Numbered from the stretch's first letter, positions 1 to 8,386 are shown. The stretch: DNA of 64,000 nucleotides from CAWDPQ01 sp049642465 (GCA_049642465.1 JBAROV010000168.1:1-64000); one strand, 5' to 3'. The notes: a model not told the origin generated them from the sequence alone. Numbers and translations are program-made.

Positions 1-371
1 TCGCGATCCTGCAGATCGAACAGCCGCATCTCGGCGCCCAGCGCCTTCATCTCTTCGCCGAGCACCCGCATGTCCGCCAGGAAGGACGGATCGAGCGGGC
101 CGTCCTTCAGGAGCTCCAGCGCGCGGCCGACACCAGGTGGCAGCTGGCCGATGGGATTCGGTCCAAGCGGTCCCAGGCCCAGTGGGCCGGGGCCAATGGG
201 TCCGAGCCCAGAAGGTCCTGGTCCGACAGGCCCAGGGCCCGCGGGCCCCGCTCCAGCAGGCCCAGGCCCGACGGGGCCCGGACCAATCGGTCCGCCCCCA
301 ATCCCTTGAGCGGCCACTGGTGCGGCTACTGCCAGCGCAATCACGAATCCCCATATCTGCTTGATGTTCAT
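1..371 (-). CDS. Secreted Gly-Pro-rich (collagen-like repeat) protein, truncated at the window edge
   Basis: Read on the minus strand from ATG at 371, the frame stays open to base 1, so the C-terminus is missing. Residues 1-23 form a signal peptide (MNIKQIWGFVIALAVAAPVA then AQ). Residues about 24-70 are a run of GP-x-GP triplet-like units (GPIGPGPVGPGPAGAGPAGP and so on), followed by an ordinary, probably helical segment containing LGEEMKALGAEMRLFDLQDR. A GAGGG-like ribosome site precedes the ATG. It lies 57 bp downstream of the anti-sigma gene in the same direction, so it is probably the third gene of that envelope-stress operon. Function unknown; a periplasmic sensor or buffer protein is possible, but no known domain is visible. 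Confidence 0.7.
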   Translation of the reverse strand, partial: MNIKQIWGFVIALAVAAPVAAQGIGGGPIGPGPVGPGPAGAGPAGPGPVGPGPSGLGPIGPGPLGLGPLGPNPIGQLPPGVGRALELLKDGPLDPSFLADMRVLGEEMKALGAEMRLFDLQDR

Positions 372-428
372 TTCAGTCCAACCCTCTGCTTGTTCGAGCC
401 GGTTCATGTTGTGTGAAGGAAGTGCCCG

Positions 429-1196
429 CTACGTTCGCTGGCCCGTTCGCCGCCTGACGGCTTCCTTCTGACGTTCCCGTACTTCGGACGACACCACTCT
501 CACGCGAAAGAGCAATCCCTTGGCTTCGATCTGCTTCCGTAACTCGTCCAGGCGGTCGGTCGAGAGCTGCTCCGGCCCTGACGCTACTTCAACGAGAAAC
601 CGTTCCAGTTCGTCGAGCAGATCGCCCAGCGCCGCGTCTCCGGTTGTCGCCGCCGTTTGTCTGTAAAGTCGATTCGCGGCGAGCAGTTGCTCGGCGCGTG
701 CGCGCTCCTCCGTGATGTCAAGTGAACCCGGCGCATCGGCACTCGCCAGTTCCACCAGGACCATCTGCGAGCGATCGAGGTGCTCGCCGAGATCAATCAG
801 GAGCACTCGCTCGCGGACCTGATCGGCTGACGCCGCCGCCGGTCCCGACCCGCTGTCGCGTGACGTCAAACGACCGGCGTAGAACGAACCCACGATCAGC
901 ACGATGACTGCGGCTGCCAGTGCGAGCGGCGCCGGCGACAGCACCCACGAGAGCCACGAACGCCGATCGCGACCGAGATTCGGCTCGAGCTTCGCCCAGA
1001 CGGTTCGCTCGAAGTGATCCGGCAGGTCGGGAGCGAGCGCCGATTCGTCAATCGCCCCGAGCACCCGCTGCAGGCGAGTGAGTTCGCGGCGGCAGTCAGC
1101 GCACTCACTCAGATGTGCGGTGACACGATGCTCGTCAGCGCCAGCCAGCTCGCCGTAGTAGTGCAGGACGAAATCGGAGTCGGTCAGGTGGAGCAT
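429..1196 (-). CDS. Zinc-finger transmembrane anti-sigma factor
   Basis: This 255-residue protein has the HxxxCxxC zinc anti-sigma motif near its N-terminus (H28, C32, C35 in AHLSECADCRREL). A single membrane helix lies at about residues 93-112 (PLALAAAVIVLIVGSFYAG), and a mostly helical, charged, extracytoplasmic C-terminal half follows. That is the standard plan of anti-sigma factors that hold an ECF sigma factor at the membrane and release it on envelope stress. The ECF sigma gene lies immediately upstream on the same strand, separated by a 90-bp repeat array. Partnership with that sigma factor is inferred from adjacency. Confidence 0.88.
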   Translation of the reverse strand: MLHLTDSDFVLHYYGELAGADEHRVTAHLSECADCRRELTRLQRVLGAIDESALAPDLPDHFERTVWAKLEPNLGRDRRSWLSWVLSPAPLALAAAVIVLIVGSFYAGRLTSRDSGSGPAAASADQVRERVLLIDLGEHLDRSQMVLVELASADAPGSLDITEERARAEQLLAANRLYRQTAATTGDAALGDLLDELERFLVEVASGPEQLSTDRLDELRKQIEAKGLLFRVRVVSSEVRERQKEAVRRRTGQRT

Positions 1197-1198
1197 GC

Positions 1199-1297
1199 TC
1201 TAGTCTCTAGTCTCTGGTCTCTGGTCTCTGGTCTTTGGTCTGTGGTCTGTGGTCTCCGGTCAGGACTCGAGACCAGAGACCGGAGACTAAAGACCGA
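1199..1297. repeat. 7-nt tandem array with inverted arm
   Basis: The stretch between the sigma and anti-sigma genes is built from a heptamer, TCTCTGG/GTCTCTG, repeated about eight times with small changes (TCTTTGG, TCTGTGG, TCTCCGG). A short spacer follows, then the reverse-complement heptamer (GAGACCA, GAGACCG, GAGACTA, AAGACCG). The two arms can fold into a long imperfect hairpin. The last bases of the sigma-factor gene run into the inverted arm. It could weaken transcription or translation from sigma to anti-sigma. Confidence 0.8.
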
Positions 1298-1856
1298 CAA
1301 ACGGCTCCAGCGCGACCCGCATCTTGCGAACCGCGCGGAAGATGCTGTGTTTCGTCGCGTTTGTTTTCAGTCCCAGCAAACGGCTGATCTCGTCAATCGA
1401 GTGCCCTTCGAAGTGCCGGAGGACAAAGGCTGCGCGCTCCATGTGACTGAGCATCTCCATCGCTCCCTGAATGCGCTCCTGGACCTCCGAACTGAGCATC
1501 AGGCGTTCGGGAGATGGCCGTCCCGCCTGGCTCGTTTCTCCACCGGCGAATTCTTCCAAGTCAGTCGTGTCGTGTGTCGATTCGCGGTGGGGCCGGGCCC
1601 GAATCAGGTCGATCGAGCAGTTCACCGCAATCCGGTGCAGCCAGGTCCCGAAGTTGGCTCGCGATTCGAATCGACCGAGTTGACGGTACGCCCTCAAGAA
1701 CGTCTCCTGTACGACATCCTCAGCATCGGACGGACTGCCGGTCATGCGGTGCGCCAGCCGATAGACAGCGCGGCTGTGACGCTCCACGAGCGCGCGGAAA
1801 GCCTCGCTATCTCCGTCGCGGGCCAGCGCGACGGCGGCGGCGTCCGTATGCGGCAT
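1287..1856 (-). CDS. RNA polymerase sigma factor, ECF (RpoE-like)
   Basis: This 189-residue protein has only sigma regions 2 and 4, as in ECF sigma factors. Region 2 contains RLAHRMTGSPSDAEDVVQET and LRAYRQLGRF. Region 4 carries a helix-turn-helix around FEGHSIDEISRLLGLKTNAT followed by a basic recognition helix. It directs RNA polymerase to a stress regulon. The anti-sigma gene follows on the same strand after a heptamer repeat array, and its 3' end overlaps the outer part of that array. Confidence 0.93.
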   Translation of the reverse strand: MPHTDAAAVALARDGDSEAFRALVERHSRAVYRLAHRMTGSPSDAEDVVQETFLRAYRQLGRFESRANFGTWLHRIAVNCSIDLIRARPHRESTHDTTDLEEFAGGETSQAGRPSPERLMLSSEVQERIQGAMEMLSHMERAAFVLRHFEGHSIDEISRLLGLKTNATKHSIFRAVRKMRVALEPFVGL

Positions 1857-1946
1857 CCGATTGCTTAGACGGGAGTTGCAGACGATGGTTAGCCTGCCGG
1901 GTCGCGAAACCCGTAAGAAAGGGCGGGGGAATCCTACAGGGAACGA

Positions 1947-2153
1947 TTAGTCGGCGCGTCCCTCCGGCGGGGTCAGCCGCGAAACCAGGTGACCGAGCGG
2001 CCGCACATGGTCGAGGATGCCTTTCATCCGTGCAATTTCGACGTGCAGTGCTTCGATACACCCTTCTTGCGTCTCATGAGGAACATCCGTCGCAACCCCG
2101 CAAAATGGACAGTCCCGCGCGGGATGTGGCGCCGGTATTGGGCCGGTGGTCAT
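1947..2153 (-). CDS. Small CPFCG-motif protein
   Basis: Starting at ATG 2153 gives a 68-residue protein beginning MTTGPIPAPHPARDCPFCG. A longer reading from 2297 would overlap the end of the neighbouring SDR gene and adds only low-quality sequence, so the shorter start is preferred. CPFCG could bind zinc or be redox-active, but a second Cys pair is absent. The rest (THETQEGC-type acidic stretch, then an EALHVEIARMKGILDHV helix) looks like a short coiled segment. It sits 55 bp downstream of the SDR gene. No function assigned. Confidence 0.55.
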   Translation of the reverse strand: MTTGPIPAPHPARDCPFCGVATDVPHETQEGCIEALHVEIARMKGILDHVRPLGHLVSRLTPPEGRAD

Positions 2154-2208
2154 GATGAACAAAGGGCGTCGCAGGCGCGTGCCCGACGAAGTGCAAAAAA
2201 GACACCAG

Positions 2209-3129
2209 TCAAACGAGCCGGCGCAAGCCGCTGACAAGTGGGGTGATTCGATAGCCAAGTTGGTCGATGCTCGCGCTGCTGTCGAGGGGCCAGTCATGGC
2301 TGAAAATTTTTACAACGCCGCGCGTAATAACTGGAGGCACTCCAGTGAGGCGCGCTCGGGCTTCATGGAGGAACGACAAGGCCGTGGCGGCTGCGTTTGG
2401 AATGCGACGGGGGAGCGGGCGCCCGGTCAGCTCGCGCACGATTTCAAAAACTCGGATCTGCGGGACGTTCTCCCCTCCCAGCACGTATTCATGTGGGCCC
2501 GTCTCGATTTCGAGGGCACGCAGGTGCGCCGCCGCGACATCATCGACATGGGCGTATGACCAGACGCGCGAACTCCCGATTAGGCCCGGTAACCGTCCCT
2601 GCAGGTGATCGCGAATCATGCGGCCGATCAGATTGCCTTCAGTTGCCGCCCCCGCTCCGTAAATGACGCCCGGATAGAGGATCGTCAGCGGGAGTCCTTG
2701 TTCCACCGCACGCCGCGCGACGACGCGTGCGAGTACCTTCGTTCGCTGGTAGTCGTTGGCTTCGAGCGGAGCGCTTCGATTGGCCGGCGGAAGTGCGAGA
2801 AACGAAGACGTGTAAACGATCCGCTGGATCCGATGTTTCTCGCACGCCTCGAGCACCAATTCCAGTCCATGCACGTTGACGTCATCGAAGTCTCCAGATC
2901 GCGCTCGCCACACGCTGACGAGCGCAGCCGTATGACAAACCGCGTCAACCTGACGAACCGCCTCCTCGACGGCCTGTTTGTCTCGAACGTCGCCCTCGAT
3001 TGCCGTCGTTGGAAGCTGCACCGCTCCCGCGCGCCGAGCGAAGACGACAGGACGATGGCCGGAGTGGGCGAGCGCGCGCACGATTGCGCTTCCGAGATAG
3101 CCGGTGCCGCCGGTGACGAGAACCTTCAT
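2209..3129 (-). CDS. NAD(P)-dependent epimerase/dehydratase (extended SDR)
   Basis: A 306-residue extended short-chain dehydrogenase. The N-terminus is a Rossmann fold with the TGGTGYLG nucleotide-binding motif at residues 7-14. The catalytic Tyr-x-x-x-Lys is in NDYQRTKVLARVV, preceded by YTSSFLAL. The sequence resembles dihydroflavonol-4-reductase/HpnA-like members rather than UDP-sugar epimerases, but the substrate cannot be told. It is transcribed divergently from the rhomboid gene, with a shared 53-bp upstream region. Confidence 0.85.
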   Translation of the reverse strand: MKVLVTGGTGYLGSAIVRALAHSGHRPVVFARRAGAVQLPTTAIEGDVRDKQAVEEAVRQVDAVCHTAALVSVWRARSGDFDDVNVHGLELVLEACEKHRIQRIVYTSSFLALPPANRSAPLEANDYQRTKVLARVVARRAVEQGLPLTILYPGVIYGAGAATEGNLIGRMIRDHLQGRLPGLIGSSRVWSYAHVDDVAAAHLRALEIETGPHEYVLGGENVPQIRVFEIVRELTGRPLPRRIPNAAATALSFLHEARARLTGVPPVITRGVVKIFSHDWPLDSSASIDQLGYRITPLVSGLRRLV

Positions 3130-3182
3130 GGTCGTCGATGCGCCAAATGCCGTCGAAGGCAGTGTTATATGCTTCTTTGTTG

Positions 3183-4043
3183 ATGTTCAAGCGTCAGACG
3201 ACAGGGTCCGTGGTCTGCGCCTCGTGCGGGTCGCTCGTGGGCGTGAACGACGACCGGTGCTATACCTGCGGCCGTAGAAATCCCGGGCTGTGGGGATTTG
3301 GCCCCGCGCTCAGACGCTTTGGAAACGATCTGGGCTTCATCGGGCTGGTGGTCTGGGGCTGCTCAGCCCTCTATGTAGCGATGTTGCTGATGACCGTCGT
3401 CCTGGGCGGGAACATCGTTGGTCGAAGCATGTTCACGATGCTCTCGCCAGATAGCCGGGTGGCCTATCTTTTTGGGTCAAGTGGTGCGACACCGGTCTTC
3501 GAAATGGGGCGGTGGTGGACGCTCCTCAGCGCCGGCTGGCTGCACGGAAGCATTCTTCATATCCTCTTCAACATGATGTGGGTTCGTCAGCTCGGGCCGG
3601 CGACGGCCGAGATTTACGGACCTGGACGGATGGTGATCGTCTACACGATTGCCGGAGTTGTGGGGTTTCTCGCGAGCAGCCTGGCGGGGCAGTTTCTCGG
3701 TTGGATGCCGATCCCGTTTTTACGAGGCGCGAATCTCACGTTGGGCGCCTCGGCGTCGATCTTCGGATTGCTCGGCGCGCTGGTGTACTACGGACGTCGC
3801 AGCGGCAGCTCGATGGTGCATCGCGAAGCCATGGGGTATGCGGTGGCGCTCTTCGTGATGGGACTGATTCTGCCGGGCGTGGACAACTACGCGCACGCCG
3901 GGGGATTCGCGGGTGGATATCTTGCTGGCGCCTGGCTCGACCCGCTCAAAGCGGAACGCATGGACCATTTCGTGGGCGCGGCCGCCTGCATCATGCTGAC
4001 AGCCCTGTCGATCATCGCGTCAATCGTCACGATTTTTCTATGA
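3183..4043 (+). CDS. Rhomboid-family intramembrane serine protease with N-terminal zinc ribbon
   Basis: The start at 3183 (MFKRQTTGSVVCASCG) is chosen over an upstream in-frame ATG at 3138 because the conserved sequence begins here. An N-terminal four-Cys ribbon (CASCG...CYTCG) is followed by six or so membrane helices. The catalytic serine lies in GASASIFGLLGAL and the catalytic histidine in NYAHAGGFAGG, with the L1-loop/TM2 sequence GWLHGSILHILFNMMWVRQL, all rhomboid hallmarks. It cleaves membrane protein segments within the bilayer. A cytoplasmic zinc ribbon on rhomboids is seen in several bacterial lineages. Followed by a repeat-rich intergenic patch. Confidence 0.9.
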   Translation: MFKRQTTGSVVCASCGSLVGVNDDRCYTCGRRNPGLWGFGPALRRFGNDLGFIGLVVWGCSALYVAMLLMTVVLGGNIVGRSMFTMLSPDSRVAYLFGSSGATPVFEMGRWWTLLSAGWLHGSILHILFNMMWVRQLGPATAEIYGPGRMVIVYTIAGVVGFLASSLAGQFLGWMPIPFLRGANLTLGASASIFGLLGALVYYGRRSGSSMVHREAMGYAVALFVMGLILPGVDNYAHAGGFAGGYLAGAWLDPLKAERMDHFVGAAACIMLTALSIIASIVTIFL

Positions 4044-4065
4044 TCGGTTGTCAGTGCCTCCTCCC

Positions 4066-4330
4066 GGACTCCCGATCTCCCGTCCTCATTCTTCAGTGCT
4101 CGCGGGGCCCTCTGCCTCCGCGCGCGAACAACTCAGGCGCGCTACGGCGACACCTCGCCGTAGCCGGTCGCTCGTCTGGTGTGCGACCAGCGGAGGCGGG
4201 CACCCCCGCTCGCGCTCGCTCGGCGGCCGCCTTCGGCGGCTTCCCTCCAACCTTCGCGCCGAGATTCTGGCGAAGGTTGCCCGCCGTAGCCTCGGCGAAG
4301 GCGGGCGGCGCTCCGGCTGGCAAGCCGGCG
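4066..4330. repeat. Hairpin-rich REP-like intergenic patch
   Basis: The 333 bp between the rhomboid and epimerase genes hold no convincing gene but at least five perfect inverted repeats. They are GCTACGGCGA/TCGCCGTAGC (4141-4164), GCCGCC/GGCGGC (4226-4240), CAACCTTCGC/GCGAAGGTTG (4248-4279), GCCCGCC/GGCGGGC (4279-4306) and CCGGCT/AGCCGG (4313-4328). The minus strand around 4280-4305 would read as the peptide AFAEATAG, a frequent signature of a dispersed bacterial repeat. CTCCCGAT/CTCCCG units lie at both ends (about 4070-4085 and 4360-4372). Confidence 0.8.
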
Positions 4331-4376
4331 CCTCGCTCGGGCCGCAGGCGCTCCTCCCGTCCTCCCGATCTAACTA

Positions 4377-5396
4377 ATGCGTAAGCCCGTCGTCTTCATC
4401 ACCGGCGCGAACGGCGAGATCGGTCACGGCTTGATCGAACGGCTCGGCCGGCAATCGGGTCGCGGCATCGTCACACTCGATCTGGCGCGGCTCGATCCGA
4501 CGATTGCGCCACTCGTCGACCGTGAGATTACGGGTTCGATTCTCGACAAGGGACTGCTCGAGCGCGTCCTGGCTGAGTATCAGGTGGAGCTGGTGGTTCA
4601 CCTTGCGGCGCTCTTGTCCACCCGCGCGGAATTCACACCGGTCACCGCGCATCACGTCAACGTCGAAGGGACGCTGAATCTGCTGGAATTCGCCCAGCAC
4701 GAGGCCGAATCGCACGGCCGGCCCGTGACGTTTCTCTATCCATCGTCCATCGCGGTGTACGGGTTACCCACACTCGACGCGAAGACCCACGCCGGGAAGA
4801 TCAGGGAAGACGACTGGACGCATCCGACGACGATGTACGGATGCAACAAGCTGTATTGCGAGCACCTTGGCGACTATTACGCGCGGCATTACAAGCAACT
4901 GGCCGCCGAAACCGCGGCCGGCAAGGTGGATTTCCGATGCGTTCGTTTCCCCGGCCTCATCTCCGCGGTGACGATGCCGTCGGGCGGGACGTCGGACTAT
5001 GCGCCGGAAATGATTCACGCGGCGGCAAAAGGGGAGGCGTACGAATCGTTCGTTCGTCCTGACACCCGCATTCCGTTCATGGCAATGCCCGATGGTGTGG
5101 AGGCGCTCCTCCAGCTCGTCGCTGCGCCTCGAGCCACGCTGACGCGAACGGCCTACAACGTGATGGCGTTCAATCCATCGGCTCAGGAAATTGCTGACGT
5201 CGTATCCCGCGCATTTCCTGGTACCGGGATCACGTGGGCGCCAGACGCCAAGCGTCAAGGCATCGTGGACTCTTGGCCGGCGGAGGTGGACGACGGCGCG
5301 GCGCGCCGCGATTGGGGCTTTTCACCGCGCTTCGGTTTTCGCGCAGCTTTCGATCAGTACCTGATACCCACAATTCGTGGCCAGTACCAGCGCTGA
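4377..5396 (+). CDS. NAD-dependent epimerase, L-threonine 3-dehydrogenase-like SDR
   Basis: A 339-residue extended SDR with the nucleotide-binding motif ITGANGEIGHGL at residues 9-20 and the Tyr-x-x-x-Lys pair in TMYGCNKLYCEHLGDYY. The upstream segment FLYPSSIAVYG supplies the catalytic Ser region. The combination of VHLAALLS, NVEGTLNLLEFA, the CVRFPGLIS segment and the later RIPFMAMPD region resembles the SDR-type threonine dehydrogenases more than sugar epimerases. The substrate assignment is inference. It ends just before an inverted array that may act as a two-sided terminator with the convergent ferredoxin gene. Confidence 0.78.
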   Translation: MRKPVVFITGANGEIGHGLIERLGRQSGRGIVTLDLARLDPTIAPLVDREITGSILDKGLLERVLAEYQVELVVHLAALLSTRAEFTPVTAHHVNVEGTLNLLEFAQHEAESHGRPVTFLYPSSIAVYGLPTLDAKTHAGKIREDDWTHPTTMYGCNKLYCEHLGDYYARHYKQLAAETAAGKVDFRCVRFPGLISAVTMPSGGTSDYAPEMIHAAAKGEAYESFVRPDTRIPFMAMPDGVEALLQLVAAPRATLTRTAYNVMAFNPSAQEIADVVSRAFPGTGITWAPDAKRQGIVDSWPAEVDDGAARRDWGFSPRFGFRAAFDQYLIPTIRGQYQR

Positions 5397-5403
5397 CGCC
5401 TCG

Positions 5404-5526
5404 CAGGAGATCAGGAGATCAGAAGGAATAACAGGAGATAAGGAGATCAGGAGCTAATTGGATTTCCTATCAAAAACCTCTTGATCTCCTAATCTCCTGT
5501 TCTTCTTGATCTCTTGATCTCTTGTG
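5404..5526. repeat. Inverted array of AGGAGATC-type units between convergent genes
   Basis: Left arm: four to five copies of AGGAGATC/AGGAGATA-like units with 8-9 nt spacing. Then a 23-nt AT-rich spacer (TAATTGGATTTCCTATC and following), then a right arm of CTTGATCTCCT/CTTGATCT units in inverted orientation. The arms can pair into a hairpin of roughly 50 bp with mismatches. It separates the stop codons of two convergent genes, so a role in transcription termination is plausible. Confidence 0.82.
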
Positions 5527-5530
5527 GGTC

Positions 5531-5893
5531 TCACGCGGACCGCGGGATCCACTCAGGCGGTGGGGTGATTTCGGTGGCTGGCGTCGGGCCCGGATCCGGG
5601 CGACCGCTACCGGTGAGGCGGCTAATCGCGCGCACGGTCATATCGTGAGTGCAACGAATCTGGCAGGATAGCCGCACGCCTGTGACGCCACGCGTGGCGA
5701 GAACGGTACGTTCAGCGACGGTCATCGTCTCCGGTTCGCCAGCGATGAACTCCACTCGGCAGGTCGTGCAGCGTGCATTTCCGCCGCATGCGTGCAGCAC
5801 GTCTACCTTCGCGTCCTGCTCGATGGCGAGCACGAGTCGTTTCGCTGGTTCCACCTCAACCGGTGCGAATCCTTCAACAGTCAACGTCGGCAC
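5531..5893 (-). CDS. 2Fe-2S ferredoxin
   Basis: A 120-residue protein with the plant/mitochondrial-type 2Fe-2S pattern: C-x5-C-x2-C in ACGGNARCTTCRVEF and the fourth Cys in RLSCQIRC. It would be a soluble one-electron carrier. The C-terminal 25 residues after AISRLTG are Pro-rich and outside the domain. It is divergent from the permease gene at 5957; its redox partner is not evident in this neighbourhood. Confidence 0.88.
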   Translation of the reverse strand: MPTLTVEGFAPVEVEPAKRLVLAIEQDAKVDVLHACGGNARCTTCRVEFIAGEPETMTVAERTVLATRGVTGVRLSCQIRCTHDMTVRAISRLTGSGRPDPGPTPATEITPPPEWIPRSA

Positions 5894-5956
5894 TCATGAC
5901 CTCCCGTCGCCTACTTATCAGCGCGTCGCGCGCGGCGCCGATCATACAATGCAGCG

Positions 5957-8386
5957 ATGCGTCAGGCTTTGAGGGGACTGGCACGCCGGCCGGCATTTGC
6001 GATCGTGGCGATCGTCACCCTCGCGTTGGGATTGGGCGCGAACGCCGCGATCTTCAGCGTCATTGACGCGACGCTTCTCCGTCCGTTGCCGTTTCCGGAT
6101 GCCGAACGTCTGGTGACGCCGTGGGAGTACAGTGCGGACTTCCAACAGCGGCTGGATCTCGATCGTCTTCCGTCTTCTCCCGGAAACGTCGAGGATTTTC
6201 GGGCCCGCAACAGCACGCTCTCGGGCCTTGCGGCCATGCGAGCGGATCGCGCGAACCTCACCGGCGACGACAATCCCGAACGTGTGGGGGCTGTGCGCGT
6301 CAGCGTCGAGTTCTTCGACGTCTTGCGAGTGGCCCCCATTGTCGGCCGAACGTTTACGCCATCGGATCTCAACGGTACGCCGATTGCGGTGATCAGCGAA
6401 GGTCTCTGGCGCCGACGGCTTGGAGGAACCACGGACATCGGGGCTCGGCCTCTGTTGGTGAATGGGGAGCCGATCACAGTCGTCGGTGTCATGCCCGCGT
6501 GGTTCCGCTTCCCATCCGTCGGCGAACTTCCCGAAGCCTTCGGCTTCTCGTCACGCCCTGACCTCTGGACGCTCGATGCGCTTACGCCGGAGCAGCGACA
6601 GACGCGGAGCGGCAAGAGCTTCGCCATGGTGGCGAGGCTGAAAGACAGCGTGACCCGGGCTCAAGCCGAAGCAGATCTCAACACGATTGCGGCGCAGATT
6701 GCCCGGGCGTATCCGGATTTCAATGCCGGGTGGACGGTTCGGGTGCTGCCACTTCGCGAACAGCTCGTGGGCGGCGTTCGATCCTCGTTGTTCGTACTGC
6801 TCGCGGCCGTCGGCTTCGTGCTGCTCATCGCCTGCACAAACGTGGCGAATCTCCTTCTCGTCCGCGCAGCCGCCCGTCATCGCGAGTTTTGCATCCGCCA
6901 CGTGCTCGGAGCGAGTCGGCGGCGGCTGATTCGCGAACTGCTCGTTGAAAGCATCGCGCTGTCGCTCGCGGCTGCGGCACTTGGGATCCTGCTCGCATGG
7001 TGGGGTCTGCGAGGGTTGCTGGCGCTGCTTCCCGCGAGCCTTCCTGCCGTGACCGACGCCTCCCTTGATGTCCGCGTCGTGACCTTCACGATCCTCGTCG
7101 CGGTCGCGACCGGCGTCATTTTCGGGCTCGTTCCCGCAGTGCAGGGCACACGCGGTAACGTCAGCGACGGCCTGCGTGACGGGGGACGAGGCACTGTCGG
7201 GGGGCGCCGATCTCATGCCACGCGGAATGCCCTCGTCATCGCGGAAGTGGCCCTGGCGTCAGTCCTGCTCATCAGCGCCGCACTGCTCCTGCAGACCTTT
7301 GTGCGGCTGCTGAAAGTTGAGACCGGTTTCCAGGCGAGAGGCGTGCTGACGATGGAGCTCGTGTTGCCCAGGGCGGCATATTCCGAGGAGCGCGCGGCAG
7401 ACTTCTACGGCCGCCTCATTGAGCGGTTGGCGGCGCTGCCTGACGTTGTCCATGCGGGCGCGACATCCAGTCTCCCCCTGGCTGGACGCGAGACACTTCA
7501 GCCATTGACGATCGAGGGGCGTCCGCGGCCGCGGTCGGAGCTCGAAATCGTGGCGGACTACCGGGTCGTGACGCCCGGCTACTTCGAGGCGCTCGGCATC
7601 GAACGTATCGCCGGGGAAGGATTCGCCAGCGTTCCTCCCTCGGCTTCGGCGGTGGTCATCAACGAAACGATGGCGCGGAGTTACTGGCCTGACGACAATC
7701 CGGTCGGCCGGCGAATCAAACTCACGAACTACGATCGCGCGGGCGAGTGGTGGACGATCGTTGGCGTTGTCCGCCACACGCAGAACGCGTCGCTCGAGAG
7801 CGCGCGGAGGCCGCAGGTATATGTGCACTTCCGGCGCGATCCTGCACACCAGATGTGGGTGGTGGTTCGCACCGCCGGCGACCCCGCCACGCTGGCGGTC
7901 CCGGCGCGACGCGCCGTGCTGGAAATCGATCGCAATCAACCGATTGCACGGGTTCAGACGATGCCAGATGTCGTGGCCGCCTCCGTGTCGCACCGTCGTT
8001 TCAACATGACACTGGTGGGGCTCTTTGCCGGCCTCGCCCTGACGCTCTCGGTTGTTGGGCTCTATGCGGTCGTATCCTACTCGGTGGCGGAAAGGATCCA
8101 TGAGATGGGGGTCCGGCTCGCTCTTGGGGCACAGCCGTCCAATCTATTGCGGATGGTGCTCGGGGAAGGTTTGCGTCTGGTAGTTGCAGGTGTGACCCTG
8201 GGGCTGGCGGGTTCGCTCGCGTTCACCAGGTTCTTGGACACGATGCTCTTCGGTGTTCAGCCGAGAGATGCCACGACTTTTGCAGGTGTGGTGATTGTGC
8301 TGTCTGCGGCGGCCATGCTGGGCTGCCTCGTGCCGGCGCTCCGCGCGATGCGCGTGGATCCCATGGTGGCGCTCAGGGCCGAGTAA
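5957..8386 (+). CDS. ABC transporter permease, ADOP type (FtsX/MacB fold, short form)
   Basis: 809 residues with the duplicated architecture of acidobacterial orphan permeases: TM helix, MacB-like periplasmic core (from about residue 45), a three-TM FtsX block near residues 275-395, a second helix plus core, and a final FtsX block (750-805, ending RVDPMVALRAE). The N-terminus starts directly at the first helix (FAIVAIVTLALGLGANAAIFS), so the PadR-associated prefix domain seen in the second copy at 39751 is absent. No ATPase gene is adjacent. Substrate unknown; antimicrobial or macrolide efflux is often guessed from MacB homology. Confidence 0.9.
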   Translation: MRQALRGLARRPAFAIVAIVTLALGLGANAAIFSVIDATLLRPLPFPDAERLVTPWEYSADFQQRLDLDRLPSSPGNVEDFRARNSTLSGLAAMRADRANLTGDDNPERVGAVRVSVEFFDVLRVAPIVGRTFTPSDLNGTPIAVISEGLWRRRLGGTTDIGARPLLVNGEPITVVGVMPAWFRFPSVGELPEAFGFSSRPDLWTLDALTPEQRQTRSGKSFAMVARLKDSVTRAQAEADLNTIAAQIARAYPDFNAGWTVRVLPLREQLVGGVRSSLFVLLAAVGFVLLIACTNVANLLLVRAAARHREFCIRHVLGASRRRLIRELLVESIALSLAAAALGILLAWWGLRGLLALLPASLPAVTDASLDVRVVTFTILVAVATGVIFGLVPAVQGTRGNVSDGLRDGGRGTVGGRRSHATRNALVIAEVALASVLLISAALLLQTFVRLLKVETGFQARGVLTMELVLPRAAYSEERAADFYGRLIERLAALPDVVHAGATSSLPLAGRETLQPLTIEGRPRPRSELEIVADYRVVTPGYFEALGIERIAGEGFASVPPSASAVVINETMARSYWPDDNPVGRRIKLTNYDRAGEWWTIVGVVRHTQNASLESARRPQVYVHFRRDPAHQMWVVVRTAGDPATLAVPARRAVLEIDRNQPIARVQTMPDVVAASVSHRRFNMTLVGLFAGLALTLSVVGLYAVVSYSVAERIHEMGVRLALGAQPSNLLRMVLGEGLRLVVAGVTLGLAGSLAFTRFLDTMLFGVQPRDATTFAGVVIVLSAAAMLGCLVPALRAMRVDPMVALRAE

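Noticed and set aside
70..309. Plus-strand frame rich in Gly-Pro-Ser
   Set aside because: It is the complement of the real minus-strand secreted protein, whose signal peptide, ribosome site and GPxGP units are coherent.
1199..1297. CRISPR-like array
   Set aside because: Units are 7 nt, contiguous and degenerate, with no spacers and no cas genes; not CRISPR.
4093..4323. Small minus-strand open frame containing AFAEATAG
   Set aside because: It is the translation of a hairpin-rich DNA repeat, not a conserved protein.
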